From assembly GCF_011326735.1 (NCBI RefSeq), contig NZ_JAANCN010000001.1, positions 124,001 through 188,000 on the forward strand: a DNA stretch of 64,000 bases, given 5' to 3'. Source of the DNA: Phycicoccus endophyticus. Its GTDB lineage: Bacteria > Actinomycetota > Actinomycetes > Actinomycetales > Dermatophilaceae. Numbering within the stretch: position 1 is the first letter of the stretch; every line of letters begins with the position of its first letter. The position numbers were made by a program, and so were the translations under genes. Below, piece after piece: positions 36,733 to 45,331 of this stretch. The notes beneath the pieces are model-generated. The model saw nothing but the letters and a program-made list of their open reading frames with translations. It searched no databases and was not told the origin of the DNA.

Positions 36733-39519
36733 TCACTCCGACCCGCCCTCGGTGCTGCCGGACTCACCCGCGGTGACGTCCTGGAGCCGGTAGCGCTCGG
36801 CGGCCTGCTCCGGCACCGACGCGTCGACCTCCCCGCGGTCGGCGAGCACCTGCAGGGCGCGCACCGCCATCGAGGGGCCGTCGATGTGGAAGAAGCGCCG
36901 GGCTGCGGGGCGGGTGTCGGAGAAGCCGAACCCGTCGGCGCCCAGGGAGGCGAAGTCGCCGGGGACCCACTGGGCGATCTGGTCCTGGACGGCGCGCATG
37001 TAGTCCGACACGGCGATCACCGGCCCCTTGCGGTCCTGGAGCTTCGCGGTGACCCACGGGGTGCGGCGCTCCTCCTGCGGGTGGAGGAAGGCCGCCTCGT
37101 CGCAGCGCATCGCCTCGCGCCGCAGCTCGTTCCACGAGGTGACCGACCAGACGTCGGCGGCGACGCCCCAGTCGGTGCGCAGCAGCTCGCGGGCCTCGAG
37201 CGCCCAGGGCATCGCGACCCCGGACGCGAGCAGCTGCACCCGCGGGGAGTCCTCGCCGAGGCCCTCCCCGGCGCCCTCGGCGAGCAGGTACATCCCCTTG
37301 AGGAGACCCTCGCGGTCGAGGTCGGCCGGCTCGGCCGGCTGCGGCATCGGCTCGTTGTACACCGTGAGGTAGTAGATGACGTTGCGGTCGTCGTCGGTGA
37401 GCGACTCGTCGGTGCCGTACATCCGGTGCAGCCCGTCCTGGACGATGTGCGCCAGCTCGTAGGCGTAGGCCGGGTCGTAGTGCACGACGGCCGGGTTGGT
37501 CGAGGCGAGCAGCGGGCTGTGGCCGTCGGCGTGCTGCAGGCCCTCGCCGGTGAGCGTCGTGCGACCGGCGGTGGCGCCGATGAGGAAGCCACGGCTCATC
37601 TGGTCGGCGGCCGCCCAGATCGAGTCGCCGGTGCGCTGGAACCCGAACATCGAGTAGAAGAGGTAGACGGGGATCATCGGCTCGCCGTGCGTCGCGTACG
37701 ACGTCCCCGAGGCGGTGAACGCCGCGAGCGAGCCGCCCTCGTTGATGCCGAGGTGGAGGATCTGCCCGTCGACCGCCTCGCGGTAGGCGAGCATGAGCTC
37801 GGCGTCGACCGGGGTGTAGCGCTGCCCGTGCGGGTTGTAGATCTTGATCGTCGAGAAGAAGCTGTCCATCCCGAAGGTGCGCGCCTCGTCCGGGATGATC
37901 GGCACGATCCGCTTGCCGAACTCCTTGTCGCGCATGAGGTCCTTCAGGAGGCGGACGAACGCCATCGTCGTCGCCACCTCCTGCTTGCCCGAGCCCTTCT
38001 TGACCTGGGCGTAGGCGGACTCCTCGGGCAGGTGCACCGGGACGTGGCGGGTCCTGCGCTCCGGCAGCCCGCCGCCGAGCTTCTCGCGCCGCTCCATCGC
38101 GTAGGCGATGACCTCGTCGTCGGCACCGGGGTGGTAGTACGGCGCGTTGTACGGGTCCTGCTCGAGCTGCTCGTCGCTCACCGGGATGTCGAGGGAGCCA
38201 CGGAAGGACTTCAGGTCCTCGAGGGTGAACTTCTTCATCTGGTGGGTCGCGTTGCGCCCGGCGAACGCCGTGCCGAGGCCGTAGCCCTTGATCGTCTTGG
38301 CGAGGATGACCGTCGGCTGCCCGGTGTGGCTCGTCGCCGCCTTGTACGCCGCGTACACCTTGCGGTAGTCGTGGCCGCCGCGCTTGAGCTTCCACCAGAT
38401 GTCGTCGTCGGACCAGTCCGCGACGAGCTTGCGGGTGCGCGGGTCCCGGTTGAAGAAGTGCTCGCGCACGTAGGCGCCGTCGTTGGCCCGGAAGGTCTGG
38501 TAGTCGCCGTCGGAGGTGGAGTTCATCAGGTGGACGAGCGCGCCGTCGCCGTCGGCCGCGAGCAGCGGGTCCCACCCGCGGCCCCACACGACCTTGATGA
38601 CGTTCCAGCCGGCGCCGCGGAAGAAGGCCTCGAGCTCCTGGACGATCTTGCCGTTGCCCCGGACCGGGCCGTCGAGCCGCTGGAGGTTGCAGTTGACGAC
38701 GAAGGTGAGGTTGTCCAGCTCCTGCTCGGCGGCGATCTGCAGCACGCCGCGGGACTCCGGCTCGTCCATCTCACCGTCGCCGAGGAAGGCCCAGGTGTGC
38801 TGCTCGCTCGTGTCCTTGACCCCCCGGTTGTGCAGGTACCGGTCGAACTGCGCCTGGTAGATCGCGTTCATCGGCCCGAGACCCATGGAGACCGTCGGGA
38901 ACTCCCAGAAGTCGGGCATGAGGCGCGGGTGGGGGTAGCTCGGCAGCCCGAGCGCGCGGCCGTCGACGAGGTGGCTGTGCTCCTGGCGGAAACCGTCGAG
39001 CCGCTCGGGCCCGATCCGCCCCTCGAGGAAGGCGCGGGCGTACATCCCGGGGGAGGCGTGGCCCTGGAAGAAGACGTGGTCACCGCCGCCGGGGTGGTCC
39101 TTGCCCCGGAAGAAGTGGTTCATCCCGACCTCGTAGAGAGTCGCCGCGGACGCGTACGTCGAGATGTGGCCGCCGACGCCGATGCCGGGCCGCTGGGCGC
39201 GGTGGACGACCATCGCGGCGTTCCAGCGCAGGAAGGCGCGGAAGCGGCGCTCGACGTCCTCGTCGCCGGGGAACCACGGCTCCTGCTCGGGGCCGATGGT
39301 GTTGACGTAGTCGGTCGTCGTCAGCGACGGGACCCCGACCTGCATCGCGCGGGCCCGCTCGAGCAGCCGCAGCATGAGGTAGCGGGCGCGCATCCGGCCC
39401 GGACCGTCGATGACCGAGTCGAGGCTGGCGAGCCACTCCTCGGTCTCGCTGGGGTCGATGTCCGGCAGGTGTGTCGGGATGCCGTTGAGGATGGGGCCGA
39501 CGTCTTCGTGGAAAGCCAC
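36733..39519 (-). CDS. aceE: Pyruvate dehydrogenase E1 component, homodimeric
   Basis: Thiamine-diphosphate-dependent decarboxylase that starts acetyl-CoA formation from pyruvate, 928 residues, full length. The TPP motif is [12 protein letters not shown] ... [13 protein letters not shown]; a His-rich active site begins in [17 protein letters not shown] and NHFFRGKD. The C-terminal third is the transketolase-like dimer region (SFAFT-type part near [20 protein letters not shown]). ATG 39519 with AAAGGACGAG 6 bases upstream. E2 and E3 genes are not adjacent, as is usual in actinobacteria, where E1 pairs with a shared E2. Confidence 0.96.
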   Translation of the reverse strand: MAFHEDVGPILNGIPTHLPDIDPSETEEWLASLDSVIDGPGRMRARYLMLRLLERARAMQVGVPSLTTTDYVNTIGPEQEPWFPGDEDVERRFRAFLRWNAAMVVHRAQRPGIGVGGHISTYASAATLYEVGMNHFFRGKDHPGGGDHVFFQGHASPGMYARAFLEGRIGPERLDGFRQEHSHLVDGRALGLPSYPHPRLMPDFWEFPTVSMGLGPMNAIYQAQFDRYLHNRGVKDTSEQHTWAFLGDGEMDEPESRGVLQIAAEQELDNLTFVVNCNLQRLDGPVRGNGKIVQELEAFFRGAGWNVIKVVWGRGWDPLLAADGDGALVHLMNSTSDGDYQTFRANDGAYVREHFFNRDPRTRKLVADWSDDDIWWKLKRGGHDYRKVYAAYKAATSHTGQPTVILAKTIKGYGLGTAFAGRNATHQMKKFTLEDLKSFRGSLDIPVSDEQLEQDPYNAPYYHPGADDEVIAYAMERREKLGGGLPERRTRHVPVHLPEESAYAQVKKGSGKQEVATTMAFVRLLKDLMRDKEFGKRIVPIIPDEARTFGMDSFFSTIKIYNPHGQRYTPVDAELMLAYREAVDGQILHLGINEGGSLAAFTASGTSYATHGEPMIPVYLFYSMFGFQRTGDSIWAAADQMSRGFLIGATAGRTTLTGEGLQHADGHSPLLASTNPAVVHYDPAYAYELAHIVQDGLHRMYGTDESLTDDDRNVIYYLTVYNEPMPQPAEPADLDREGLLKGMYLLAEGAGEGLGEDSPRVQLLASGVAMPWALEARELLRTDWGVAADVWSVTSWNELRREAMRCDEAAFLHPQEERRTPWVTAKLQDRKGPVIAVSDYMRAVQDQIAQWVPGDFASLGADGFGFSDTRPAARRFFHIDGPSMAVRALQVLADRGEVDASVPEQAAERYRLQDVTAGESGSTEGGSE

Positions 39520-39587
39520 GCGCTCGTCCTTTCACCGGTCGCTGACCGCGCCCCGGTCGGGGGCCGGCCCCACCATCTTTCACCCCA

Positions 39588-39612
39588 GCCCGGGTCGCGT
39601 CACCACCCGGGC
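39588..39612 (-). terminator. Hairpin downstream of fdhD
   Basis: GCCCGGGT (39588-39595) pairs perfectly with ACCCGGGC (39605-39612) around a 9-base loop, 24 bases after the fdhD stop and before aceE. Candidate terminator; aceE would then have its own promoter in 39520-39587. Confidence 0.5.
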
Positions 39613-39636
39613 CCGCGCGAGGGGCCCCGGCGAGCC

Positions 39637-40473
39637 TCAGCCGGGGGTACGGACCCGGTCGGGGCGGCTGTAGAGCGAGAAGCTGCGGCCGCGGGTGAAC
39701 GCCGCGAGGGTCAGGCCCGAGGCGACGGCGAGCTCGACCGCCAGCGAAGTCGGCGCGCCGACCGCGACGAGCGCCGGCACGCCGGCGACGGCGGCCTTCT
39801 GGACGAGCTCGAAGCTGGCGCGGGCACTCACGACGAGCACGGTGCCCGACAGCGGCAGCGGCCGCTCCCGGGCGCAGGCGCCGACCACCTTGTCGACGGC
39901 GTTGTGCCGGCCGACGTCCTCGCGCACGACGAGCAGCTCGCCCGCCGCCGTCGCGAGCCCGGCCGCGTGCACGCCGCCGGTGCGCTCGAACGCCGGCTGC
40001 CGCGTGCGCAGCAGGTCCGGCAGCCCGGCGAGGACTGTGCCGTCCAGGCTCACCGGGTCGGCGCCGACGTCGAAGCGGCTCACGGTGCGCACGGCGTCGA
40101 GGGACGCCGCCCCGCACACCCCGCACGCGCTCGACATCGTCTCCGTGCGCTCGCGCGCGGGCCGGAGCAGCTCGACGCCGGGCGCGAGGGCCGCCTCGAC
40201 GACGTTGAACGTCGGCGAGCCGTCGGGCCCGACGTCGGTGCAGTGCATCATCGTCGCGACGTCCGCCGCCGCAGCGAGCATGCCCTCGGTGAGCAGGTGG
40301 CCGAGGGCGAGGTCGAAGTCGTCGCCGGGGGTGCGCATCGTCGTCGTCACCGGCCGGCCGCCGACCCGCAGCTCGAGCGGCTCCTCGACGGCGACGGTGT
40401 CCGGGCGGGCCACCACGGCGCCCCGCTCCACGTCCACCCGGGTCCGGGGCACCCGGGTCGTCACCCGTCCCAT
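39637..40473 (-). CDS. fdhD: Formate dehydrogenase accessory sulfurtransferase FdhD
   Basis: Sulfur carrier that inserts sulfur into the molybdenum cofactor of formate dehydrogenase, 278 residues. The Cys loop SSACGVCGAASLD near 118-130, TMRTPGDDFDLALGHLLTEG, VREDVGRHNAVDKVVGA and SARASFELVQKAAVAGVPALVAVGAPTSLAV match the family. ATG 40473; an in-frame start at 40491 lacks likeness. No formate dehydrogenase gene is in the window, so its partner lies elsewhere. Confidence 0.93.
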   Translation of the reverse strand: MGRVTTRVPRTRVDVERGAVVARPDTVAVEEPLELRVGGRPVTTTMRTPGDDFDLALGHLLTEGMLAAAADVATMMHCTDVGPDGSPTFNVVEAALAPGVELLRPARERTETMSSACGVCGAASLDAVRTVSRFDVGADPVSLDGTVLAGLPDLLRTRQPAFERTGGVHAAGLATAAGELLVVREDVGRHNAVDKVVGACARERPLPLSGTVLVVSARASFELVQKAAVAGVPALVAVGAPTSLAVELAVASGLTLAAFTRGRSFSLYSRPDRVRTPG

Positions 40474-40544
40474 GACGGCATCCAAACACACCGCCGGCTC
40501 GGGGCGGCCCTGGTGCGCCGCCGGGCTGCGGCAGACTGGGCGGC

Positions 40545-41066
40545 ATGTCCGTCCCGGTCGCCCCGCCCGAGCCCGACGACGCCCCGGGGGTGACCCTGCG
40601 GGGCGGTGGCCTGGCCTGGCGACCGGTCGCCCCGCAGCTCGCGACCGCCCGCACGGTGCCGCTGTTGGCGGCCCTCGCCGTGGCGCTGCTGGCCTGCGTG
40701 GTCGTGGCCCTGCTCGTGACGCCGTGGGTGTGGCTGGGCGTGCCCCTGCTGCTCGCGGCGGGGGGCTGGGCGGTGTGGCTCGTGCGCCGCCAGGTGTCGG
40801 CGATCAGCTGGGTCGAGCTCGAGGAGGAGATCGTCATCCGCAAGGGCCGGCTCTTCCGCAGCCTCGTCAGCGTGCCCTACGGCCGGTTGCAGTACGTCGA
40901 CATCCAGTCCGGTCCGCTCGCGCGGGCGCTCGGCATCGCCTCGTGCGAGATCCACACGGCCTCGCCGGAGAGCGGCGGGTCGCTGCCCGGTCTGCCCACC
41001 GCCGAGGCCGAGGCGCTGCGTGCCAGGCTCGCGGCCCGGGGCGAGACGCAACGGGCCGGGTTGTGA
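40545..41066 (+). CDS. PH-domain membrane protein (YdbS-like)
   Basis: Protein of 173 residues with two transmembrane segments at about 38-80 (LLAALAVALLACVVVALLVT, GVPLLLAAGGWAVWLV), then a bacterial PH-like (bPH2, DUF304) domain: VELEEEIVIRKGRLFRSLVSVPYGRLQYVDIQSGPLARALGIASCEIHTAS. The stop overlaps the next gene by four bases (GTGA), forming the YdbS-YdbT pair known in Gram-positives. Function unknown; YdbST has been linked to export or stress in Bacillus. Confidence 0.85.
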   Translation: MSVPVAPPEPDDAPGVTLRGGGLAWRPVAPQLATARTVPLLAALAVALLACVVVALLVTPWVWLGVPLLLAAGGWAVWLVRRQVSAISWVELEEEIVIRKGRLFRSLVSVPYGRLQYVDIQSGPLARALGIASCEIHTASPESGGSLPGLPTAEAEALRARLAARGETQRAGL

Positions 41067-42562
41067 CGCAGCCCGACACCGAGGGCGGCTGGCAGCGGCT
41101 GCACCCGCTCTCCCCGCTGTTGCGCGGGGGCGTGGTCCTCCTCGCGGTCCTCGGCTACCTCGTCAGCCAGCTCGTCGACGAGGTCCTCGGGTCCTTCGAC
41201 GCCGGGGGGTACGTCCCCGGCGGCGACGCCGGACCGCAGGAGGAGTGGGCCTGGCGGGCCTACCCGCTGCTCGCCCTCGCCGTCCTCGTCCTCGTCATCG
41301 CCGCGGTGGCCGGGGCGAGCTGGGTCAGCTGGCGCTTCAGCCGCTTCCGGGTCGCCGACGGCCAGGTCGAGCTGCGTACGGGGGTCCTCTTCCGCCAGCA
41401 CCGCCAGGTGCCGCTCGAGCGGGTCCAGGCGGTCGAGACCACCCGCCCCCTGCTCGCGCGGGCCGTCGGGCTCAGCCAGGTCGTCGTCCAGTCCGCGGGC
41501 GGTTCCGACTCCCACCTCACCCTCGCCTTCCTCGGAGCCGAGCGGGCCGAGCGGGTCCGGGCGCACCTGCTCGAGCTCGCCGGGCGCTCCGACGAGGGCG
41601 CCCCCGCGCAGCGCCTGCCGGGGGCGGCCGAGGAGGTCGAGGGGGCCGAGCCGCTCGTCGCCGTGCCCAACGGGCGGCTGTTCGTCGCGACGATCCTCCA
41701 CGGGTCGACGCTCGTCCTCGGGGTGGTCCTCGTGGTCGGCGGGTTCGCGCTCGGCGTCGGGCGGGTCGGCCTCGAGGTGCTCGCGGCGGCGCCGGCGCTC
41801 ATCCCCGTCGTCCTCGGGCTCGGGGTCAGCCGGGTCAAGGAGCTGCTCGTCCACGGCAACTTCTCGCTCGCCCGCTCGCGCACGTCGCTGCGGGTGCGCC
41901 ACGGCCTCACCGACCTGCGGGTGGCCAGCGTGCCGCTGCACCGGGTCCAGGCCGTCGAGGTGCTCCAGCCGCTGTGGTGGCGGCCGTGGGGATGGTGGCG
42001 GGTGCGGGTGAACGTCGCGGGGGTCCAGGGGGAGGGCGGCGACGACGAGGAGACCACGCTGCTGCCGGTCGGCACCCTCGCCGAGGCCCTCACCGTGCTC
42101 GGCGCGCTCGGTGCGCATCCCGAGGACCCCGTGCTGCACGAGGCGCTCACCGGGACGGGCGGCGAGAGCGGCTGGACCGGACCACCGCGGGTCGCGCGCT
42201 GGCTGGACCCCTGGTCCTGGCGGCGGGCCGGCTACGCGCTGGCCGCCCATGCCGTCTACCTGCGCGCCGGGCGGTTCACGCGGCACGCGCTCGTCGTGCC
42301 GCACGCTCGCGTGCAGTCCCTCGCCCTCGACCAGGGGCCGCTGCAGGGGCGGCTCGCCCTGGCGAGCGTGCGCGTCGTCTCCACCCCCGGGCCGGTCGGC
42401 CCGCAGGTGCAGCATCTCGCCGTGGCCGACGCCGAGCGCCTGCTGGCGCGGGTCGCCGAACGTGCCCGGGTCGCGCGCCGCCGCGTGCCCGACCCGGCCC
42501 CCGCGCTGACGCGCCGTCCTGAGCCGCCTCTTGCACCCGGTGGCGCACCGTTGGTGGACTAG
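41063..42562 (+). CDS. PH-domain membrane protein (YdbT-like)
   Basis: Partner of the preceding gene, 499 residues from a GTG at 41063. Two to four spans (VVLLAVLGYLVSQLVDEVLG, LLALAVLVLVIAAVAGASW, TLVLGVVLVVGGFALGVG) alternate with three bPH2-type domains showing the shared motif FRQHRQVPLERVQAVETTRPLLARAVGLSQV, then HGLTDLRVASVPLHRVQAVEV and FTRHALVVPHARVQSLALDQGPLQGRL. Ends in a Pro/Arg-rich tail. No catalytic residues. Confidence 0.85.
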   Translation: MTQPDTEGGWQRLHPLSPLLRGGVVLLAVLGYLVSQLVDEVLGSFDAGGYVPGGDAGPQEEWAWRAYPLLALAVLVLVIAAVAGASWVSWRFSRFRVADGQVELRTGVLFRQHRQVPLERVQAVETTRPLLARAVGLSQVVVQSAGGSDSHLTLAFLGAERAERVRAHLLELAGRSDEGAPAQRLPGAAEEVEGAEPLVAVPNGRLFVATILHGSTLVLGVVLVVGGFALGVGRVGLEVLAAAPALIPVVLGLGVSRVKELLVHGNFSLARSRTSLRVRHGLTDLRVASVPLHRVQAVEVLQPLWWRPWGWWRVRVNVAGVQGEGGDDEETTLLPVGTLAEALTVLGALGAHPEDPVLHEALTGTGGESGWTGPPRVARWLDPWSWRRAGYALAAHAVYLRAGRFTRHALVVPHARVQSLALDQGPLQGRLALASVRVVSTPGPVGPQVQHLAVADAERLLARVAERARVARRRVPDPAPALTRRPEPPLAPGGAPLVD

Positions 42563-42599
42563 GCCCACCCGTATCGACGAACGTGAGAGGTTGGACCGC

Positions 42600-43040
42600 G
42601 TGAACACCCCGACGCCACCCCCGGTGGACCCCGGGTCGACCGTCCCCGGAGCCGTGGAGCGGCTCGGGTTCGCCCATGACCAGGTCGTCCAGGAGTTCGG
42701 CTACGACAGCGACGTCGACGAGGCCTTCCGCGAGGCCGTCGAGAGCGCCTGTGGAGCACCGACCGAGGACGAGGAGTACACGGGGGCGGCCGACGCGGTC
42801 CTGCTGTGGTTCCGCGCCGAGGACGGCGACCTCGGCGACGCGCTCGTCGACATGGTCGGGGTGCTCGACGAGGGAGGCTTCGTCGTCCTGCTCACCCCGC
42901 GCGCCGACGAGGAGGTCGACCCGAGCGAGATCGACGAGGCCGCGGTGACCGCCGGGCTGCACCTCGCGGGGACGTTCAACGCCTCGCCGCAGTGGCGGGC
43001 GCACAAGCTCGTCTCGCCGCGGGGTAACGGCCGACGCTGA
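42600..43040 (+). CDS. DUF3052 protein
   Basis: Soluble 146-residue actinobacterial protein (DUF3052) from a GTG at 42600. It shows VERLGFAHDQVVQEFGYDSD then LLWFRAEDGDLGDALVDMVG and LDEGGFVVLLTPRADEEVDPSEIDEAA. GAGAGG sits at 42583-42588. Function unknown; the family often lies beside peroxiredoxin ahpE and aceE in actinobacteria, as here. Confidence 0.88.
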   Translation: MNTPTPPPVDPGSTVPGAVERLGFAHDQVVQEFGYDSDVDEAFREAVESACGAPTEDEEYTGAADAVLLWFRAEDGDLGDALVDMVGVLDEGGFVVLLTPRADEEVDPSEIDEAAVTAGLHLAGTFNASPQWRAHKLVSPRGNGRR

Positions 43041-43114
43041 CGCATCGCCCCGGCTCCCACGGGGTAGGGGAGTCTCGAGTGCCGTCGATGCCTCGCACCT
43101 GTCAGGATGTGGCC

Positions 43115-43594
43115 ATGACCCCCGCCCCGAGCCCCCTCGCCGTCGGTGACCCCGCGCCGGACTTCACGCTGCGGGACCAGAACGGCGCCGACGTCACCCT
43201 CTCGGAGCTGACGGCGAGCAAGAACGTCGTGATCGTGTTCTACCCGTGGGCGTTCTCGGGGATCTGCACCGGGGAACTCGACGAGATCCGCGACCACCTC
43301 GAGCGGTACGTCGGGGAGGACCTGCAGGTCGTGTGCATCTCGTGCGACGCGGTCTTCAGCCTGCGGGCCTGGGCCGACATCCAGGGCTACTTCTTCCCGC
43401 TGCTCTCGGACGCCTGGCCGCACGGGGAGGTCGCCCGGGCCTACGGGGTGCTCAACGAGACCACCGGTGCGGCGCAGCGCGGCACCTTCCTCGTCGGGCG
43501 CGACGGCCGGGTCGCCTGGACCCTCGTCAACGGCCCGGGGGAGGCCCGCGACTTCTCGGCCATCCCCTCGGCCGTCGAGGAGCTCGTCGGCTGA
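43115..43594 (+). CDS. ahpE: Peroxiredoxin, AhpE type (one-Cys)
   Basis: Thiol peroxidase reducing hydroperoxides, 159 residues. The peroxidatic Cys is in FYPWAFSGICTGELDEI; other fixed parts are GDPAPDFTLRDQNG and GTFLVGRDGRVAWTLVN. There is no second resolving Cys at the usual 2-Cys C-terminal position; the VVCISCD pair lies elsewhere. Resembles Mycobacterium AhpE. ATG 43115. A hairpin at 43625-43659 lies between it and tRNA-Val. Confidence 0.9.
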   Translation: MTPAPSPLAVGDPAPDFTLRDQNGADVTLSELTASKNVVIVFYPWAFSGICTGELDEIRDHLERYVGEDLQVVCISCDAVFSLRAWADIQGYFFPLLSDAWPHGEVARAYGVLNETTGAAQRGTFLVGRDGRVAWTLVNGPGEARDFSAIPSAVEELVG

Positions 43595-43624
43595 GCGCGC
43601 CGGTCGCCCGGCCCGGTCCGGGCG

Positions 43625-43659
43625 ACCTGCCACAATGTCGGCGGTCGGCCGCGGCAGGT
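43625..43659 (+). terminator. Hairpin between ahpE and tRNA-Val
   Basis: ACCTGCC (43625-43631) pairs with GGCAGGT (43653-43659); the 21-base interval itself contains GCGG/CCGC. It lies 31 bases after the ahpE stop and 10 bases before tRNA-Val, so it may overlap the tRNA promoter. Confidence 0.45.
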
Positions 43660-43668
43660 GGCCGTCCG

Positions 43669-43741
43669 GGGCCTGTAGCTCAGCTGGTAGAGCGCCGCGT
43701 TTACACCGCGTCGGTCGTCGGTTCGATCCCGGCCGGGCCCA
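43669..43741 (+). tRNA. tRNA-Val (TAC)
   Basis: 73-base cloverleaf with acceptor GGGCCTG/CGGGCCC (one T-G pair), D-arm GCTC/GAGC, anticodon loop TTTACAC with TAC at 43702-43704, T-loop TTCGATC and discriminator A at 43741. The anticodon stem CCGCG/CGCGT has a C-T mismatch at its outer pair. No CCA encoded. The ATG of the next gene starts two bases after its last base. Confidence 0.93.
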
Positions 43742-43742
43742 C

Positions 43743-44594
43743 ATGAGCGACGAGGCACCCCTGACCCTGCGGGAGGTGCTCGAGGTGATCGAGCGCCTCT
43801 ACCCACCCGAGAGCGCGCAGTCGTGGGACCGCGTCGGGCTGGTCACCGGCGACCCGACCCAGCCGGTGCGGCGGGTGCACCTGGCGGTCGACCCCACCCT
43901 CGCGGTCGTCGCCGAGGCCCGCGACCTCGGGGCCGACCTGCTGCTGACCCACCACCCGCTGCTCCTGCGCGGGGTGCACTCGGTCGCCACGACGTCCGCG
44001 AAGGGCGCCACGGTCACCGAGCTCGTCGTCGGCGACGTCGCGCTGTACGTCGCCCACACCAACGCCGACGTGGCGGCCGAGGGCGTGTGCGAGGCCTTCG
44101 CCGAGGCGTGCGGGCTCGGGCACACCGAGCCGCTCGCGCTCGTCGAGGACCGGCCGCTCGGCCGGGTGGGTGACCTGCCACGAGCGCAGCCGCTCGGGGC
44201 CTTCGTCGAGGCGCTGGCGGCCCGGCTGGAGCCGACCGCCGGCGGGGTGCGGGTGGCGGGCCCGCCCGGGGCCGAGGTGCGGCGGGTCGCGGTCCTCGGA
44301 GGGTCGGGCGACGACCTCTTCGACGCGGTGCGGGCCGCCCGCGCCGACGTGTACGTCACCGCCGACCTGCGCCACCACCCGGTCCTCGAGGCCCGCGAGG
44401 AGGCCCGCGGCGGGACGCCCTACCTCGTCGACGCCGGGCACTGGGCGAGCGAGCAGCTGTGGCTCGCGCGCGCGGAGCGGGCGCTGCGTGCGGGCCTGGG
44501 CGAGCGCGCGACTAGGGTGGACACCCACATCAGCACAGTGCGCACCGACCCGTGGACGTTCGTCGTCGGTGCCGCCGAGGGAGGTAGCACGTGA
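43743..44594 (+). CDS. Nif3-like dinuclear metal centre protein
   Basis: Member of the Nif3/YqfO/GTP cyclohydrolase I type 2 family, 283 residues, hexameric with a two-metal site; role unknown. Family motifs: ESAQSWDRVGLVTGDP, DLLLTHHPLLLRGVHSV (metal His), LYVAHTNADVAAEG, VAVLGGSGDDLFDAV and VYVTADLRHHPVLEARE, then VDAGHWASEQLW. The start ATG sits one base after tRNA-Val, with no room for a ribosome-binding site outside the tRNA. The stop overlaps the next gene (GTGA). Nif3, zinc-ribbon and RNase H form a conserved actinobacterial operon. Confidence 0.9.
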   Translation: MSDEAPLTLREVLEVIERLYPPESAQSWDRVGLVTGDPTQPVRRVHLAVDPTLAVVAEARDLGADLLLTHHPLLLRGVHSVATTSAKGATVTELVVGDVALYVAHTNADVAAEGVCEAFAEACGLGHTEPLALVEDRPLGRVGDLPRAQPLGAFVEALAARLEPTAGGVRVAGPPGAEVRRVAVLGGSGDDLFDAVRAARADVYVTADLRHHPVLEAREEARGGTPYLVDAGHWASEQLWLARAERALRAGLGERATRVDTHISTVRTDPWTFVVGAAEGGST

Positions 44595-45331
44595 GAGCCG
44601 AGTCCGCCCGTCAGCACCGGCTGCTCGACCTCCAGGCGATCGACACCAGGCTGGACCAGATCGCCCACGCCCGGCGCACCCTGCCGCAGCTGGCCGAGCT
44701 GGCCGACCTCGAGGGCAAGGCGCGGCTGCTCGACGACCAGCTCGTCCGCTCGCGTACGGAGCTCGGCGACATCCAGCGCGAGGTGACCAAGGCCGAGGCC
44801 GACGTCCAGCTCGTGCGCGACCGCGCCGCGCGCGACCAGGCGCGGCTGGAGGCCGGCGCCGGCAGCGCCAAGGACCTGCAGGCCCTGCAGCACGAGCTGG
44901 AGTCCCTCGGGCGGCGGCAGGCCGAGCTCGAGGACGTCGAGATCGAGGTCATGGAGCGGGTGGAGGCGACCGAGCACGACGTCGCCGAGCTCGAGCGCGG
45001 CCGGGCCGAGCTCGCCGAGCGCATCGAGGGCCTCGCACGGGCTCGCGACGAGGCGCTCGGACGGCTGGACGCCGAGGCGACTGAGGTGGCCGCGCCCCGG
45101 GAGAGCGTCGTCGGCGAGGTGGGCGAGGACCTCGTCGCCCTCTACGAGAAGATCCGTGCCGGCTCCGGGGGCACCGGTGCTGCGCCGCTGCGTCAGCGGC
45201 GGTGCGGAGGGTGCCAGCTCGAGCTGAACCCGGTCGACCTCCAGCGCATCCGCGGCGCCGAGGAGGACGAGGTCGTCCGCTGCGAGGAGTGCGGCCGGAT
45301 CCTCGTGCGGACCGCCGAGTCCGGGCTGTGA
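44591..45331 (+). CDS. Coiled-coil protein with C-terminal C4 zinc ribbon (CT398/DUF164 type)
   Basis: Protein of 246 residues from GTG 44591. Residues ~10-175 are a long heptad-rich coiled coil (ELADLEGKARLLDDQLVRSR, ELEDVEIEVMERVEATEHDV). The C-terminus is a zinc ribbon with CGGCQLELNPVDLQRIRG and CEECGRIL. Resembles the CT398 family implicated as a protein-interaction adapter; no enzyme motif. Overlaps both neighbours by four bases. Confidence 0.88.
   Translation: MRAESARQHRLLDLQAIDTRLDQIAHARRTLPQLAELADLEGKARLLDDQLVRSRTELGDIQREVTKAEADVQLVRDRAARDQARLEAGAGSAKDLQALQHELESLGRRQAELEDVEIEVMERVEATEHDVAELERGRAELAERIEGLARARDEALGRLDAEATEVAAPRESVVGEVGEDLVALYEKIRAGSGGTGAAPLRQRRCGGCQLELNPVDLQRIRGAEEDEVVRCEECGRILVRTAESGL

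Noticed and set aside
36709-40593. Open + strand frame of 1294 codons across aceE and fdhD
   Set aside because: It is the opposite-strand shadow of aceE and fdhD. The translation is rich in Arg/Val/Gly/Leu/Glu/Asp as expected from GC-rich antisense, with no domain, while the minus strand gives complete enzymes.
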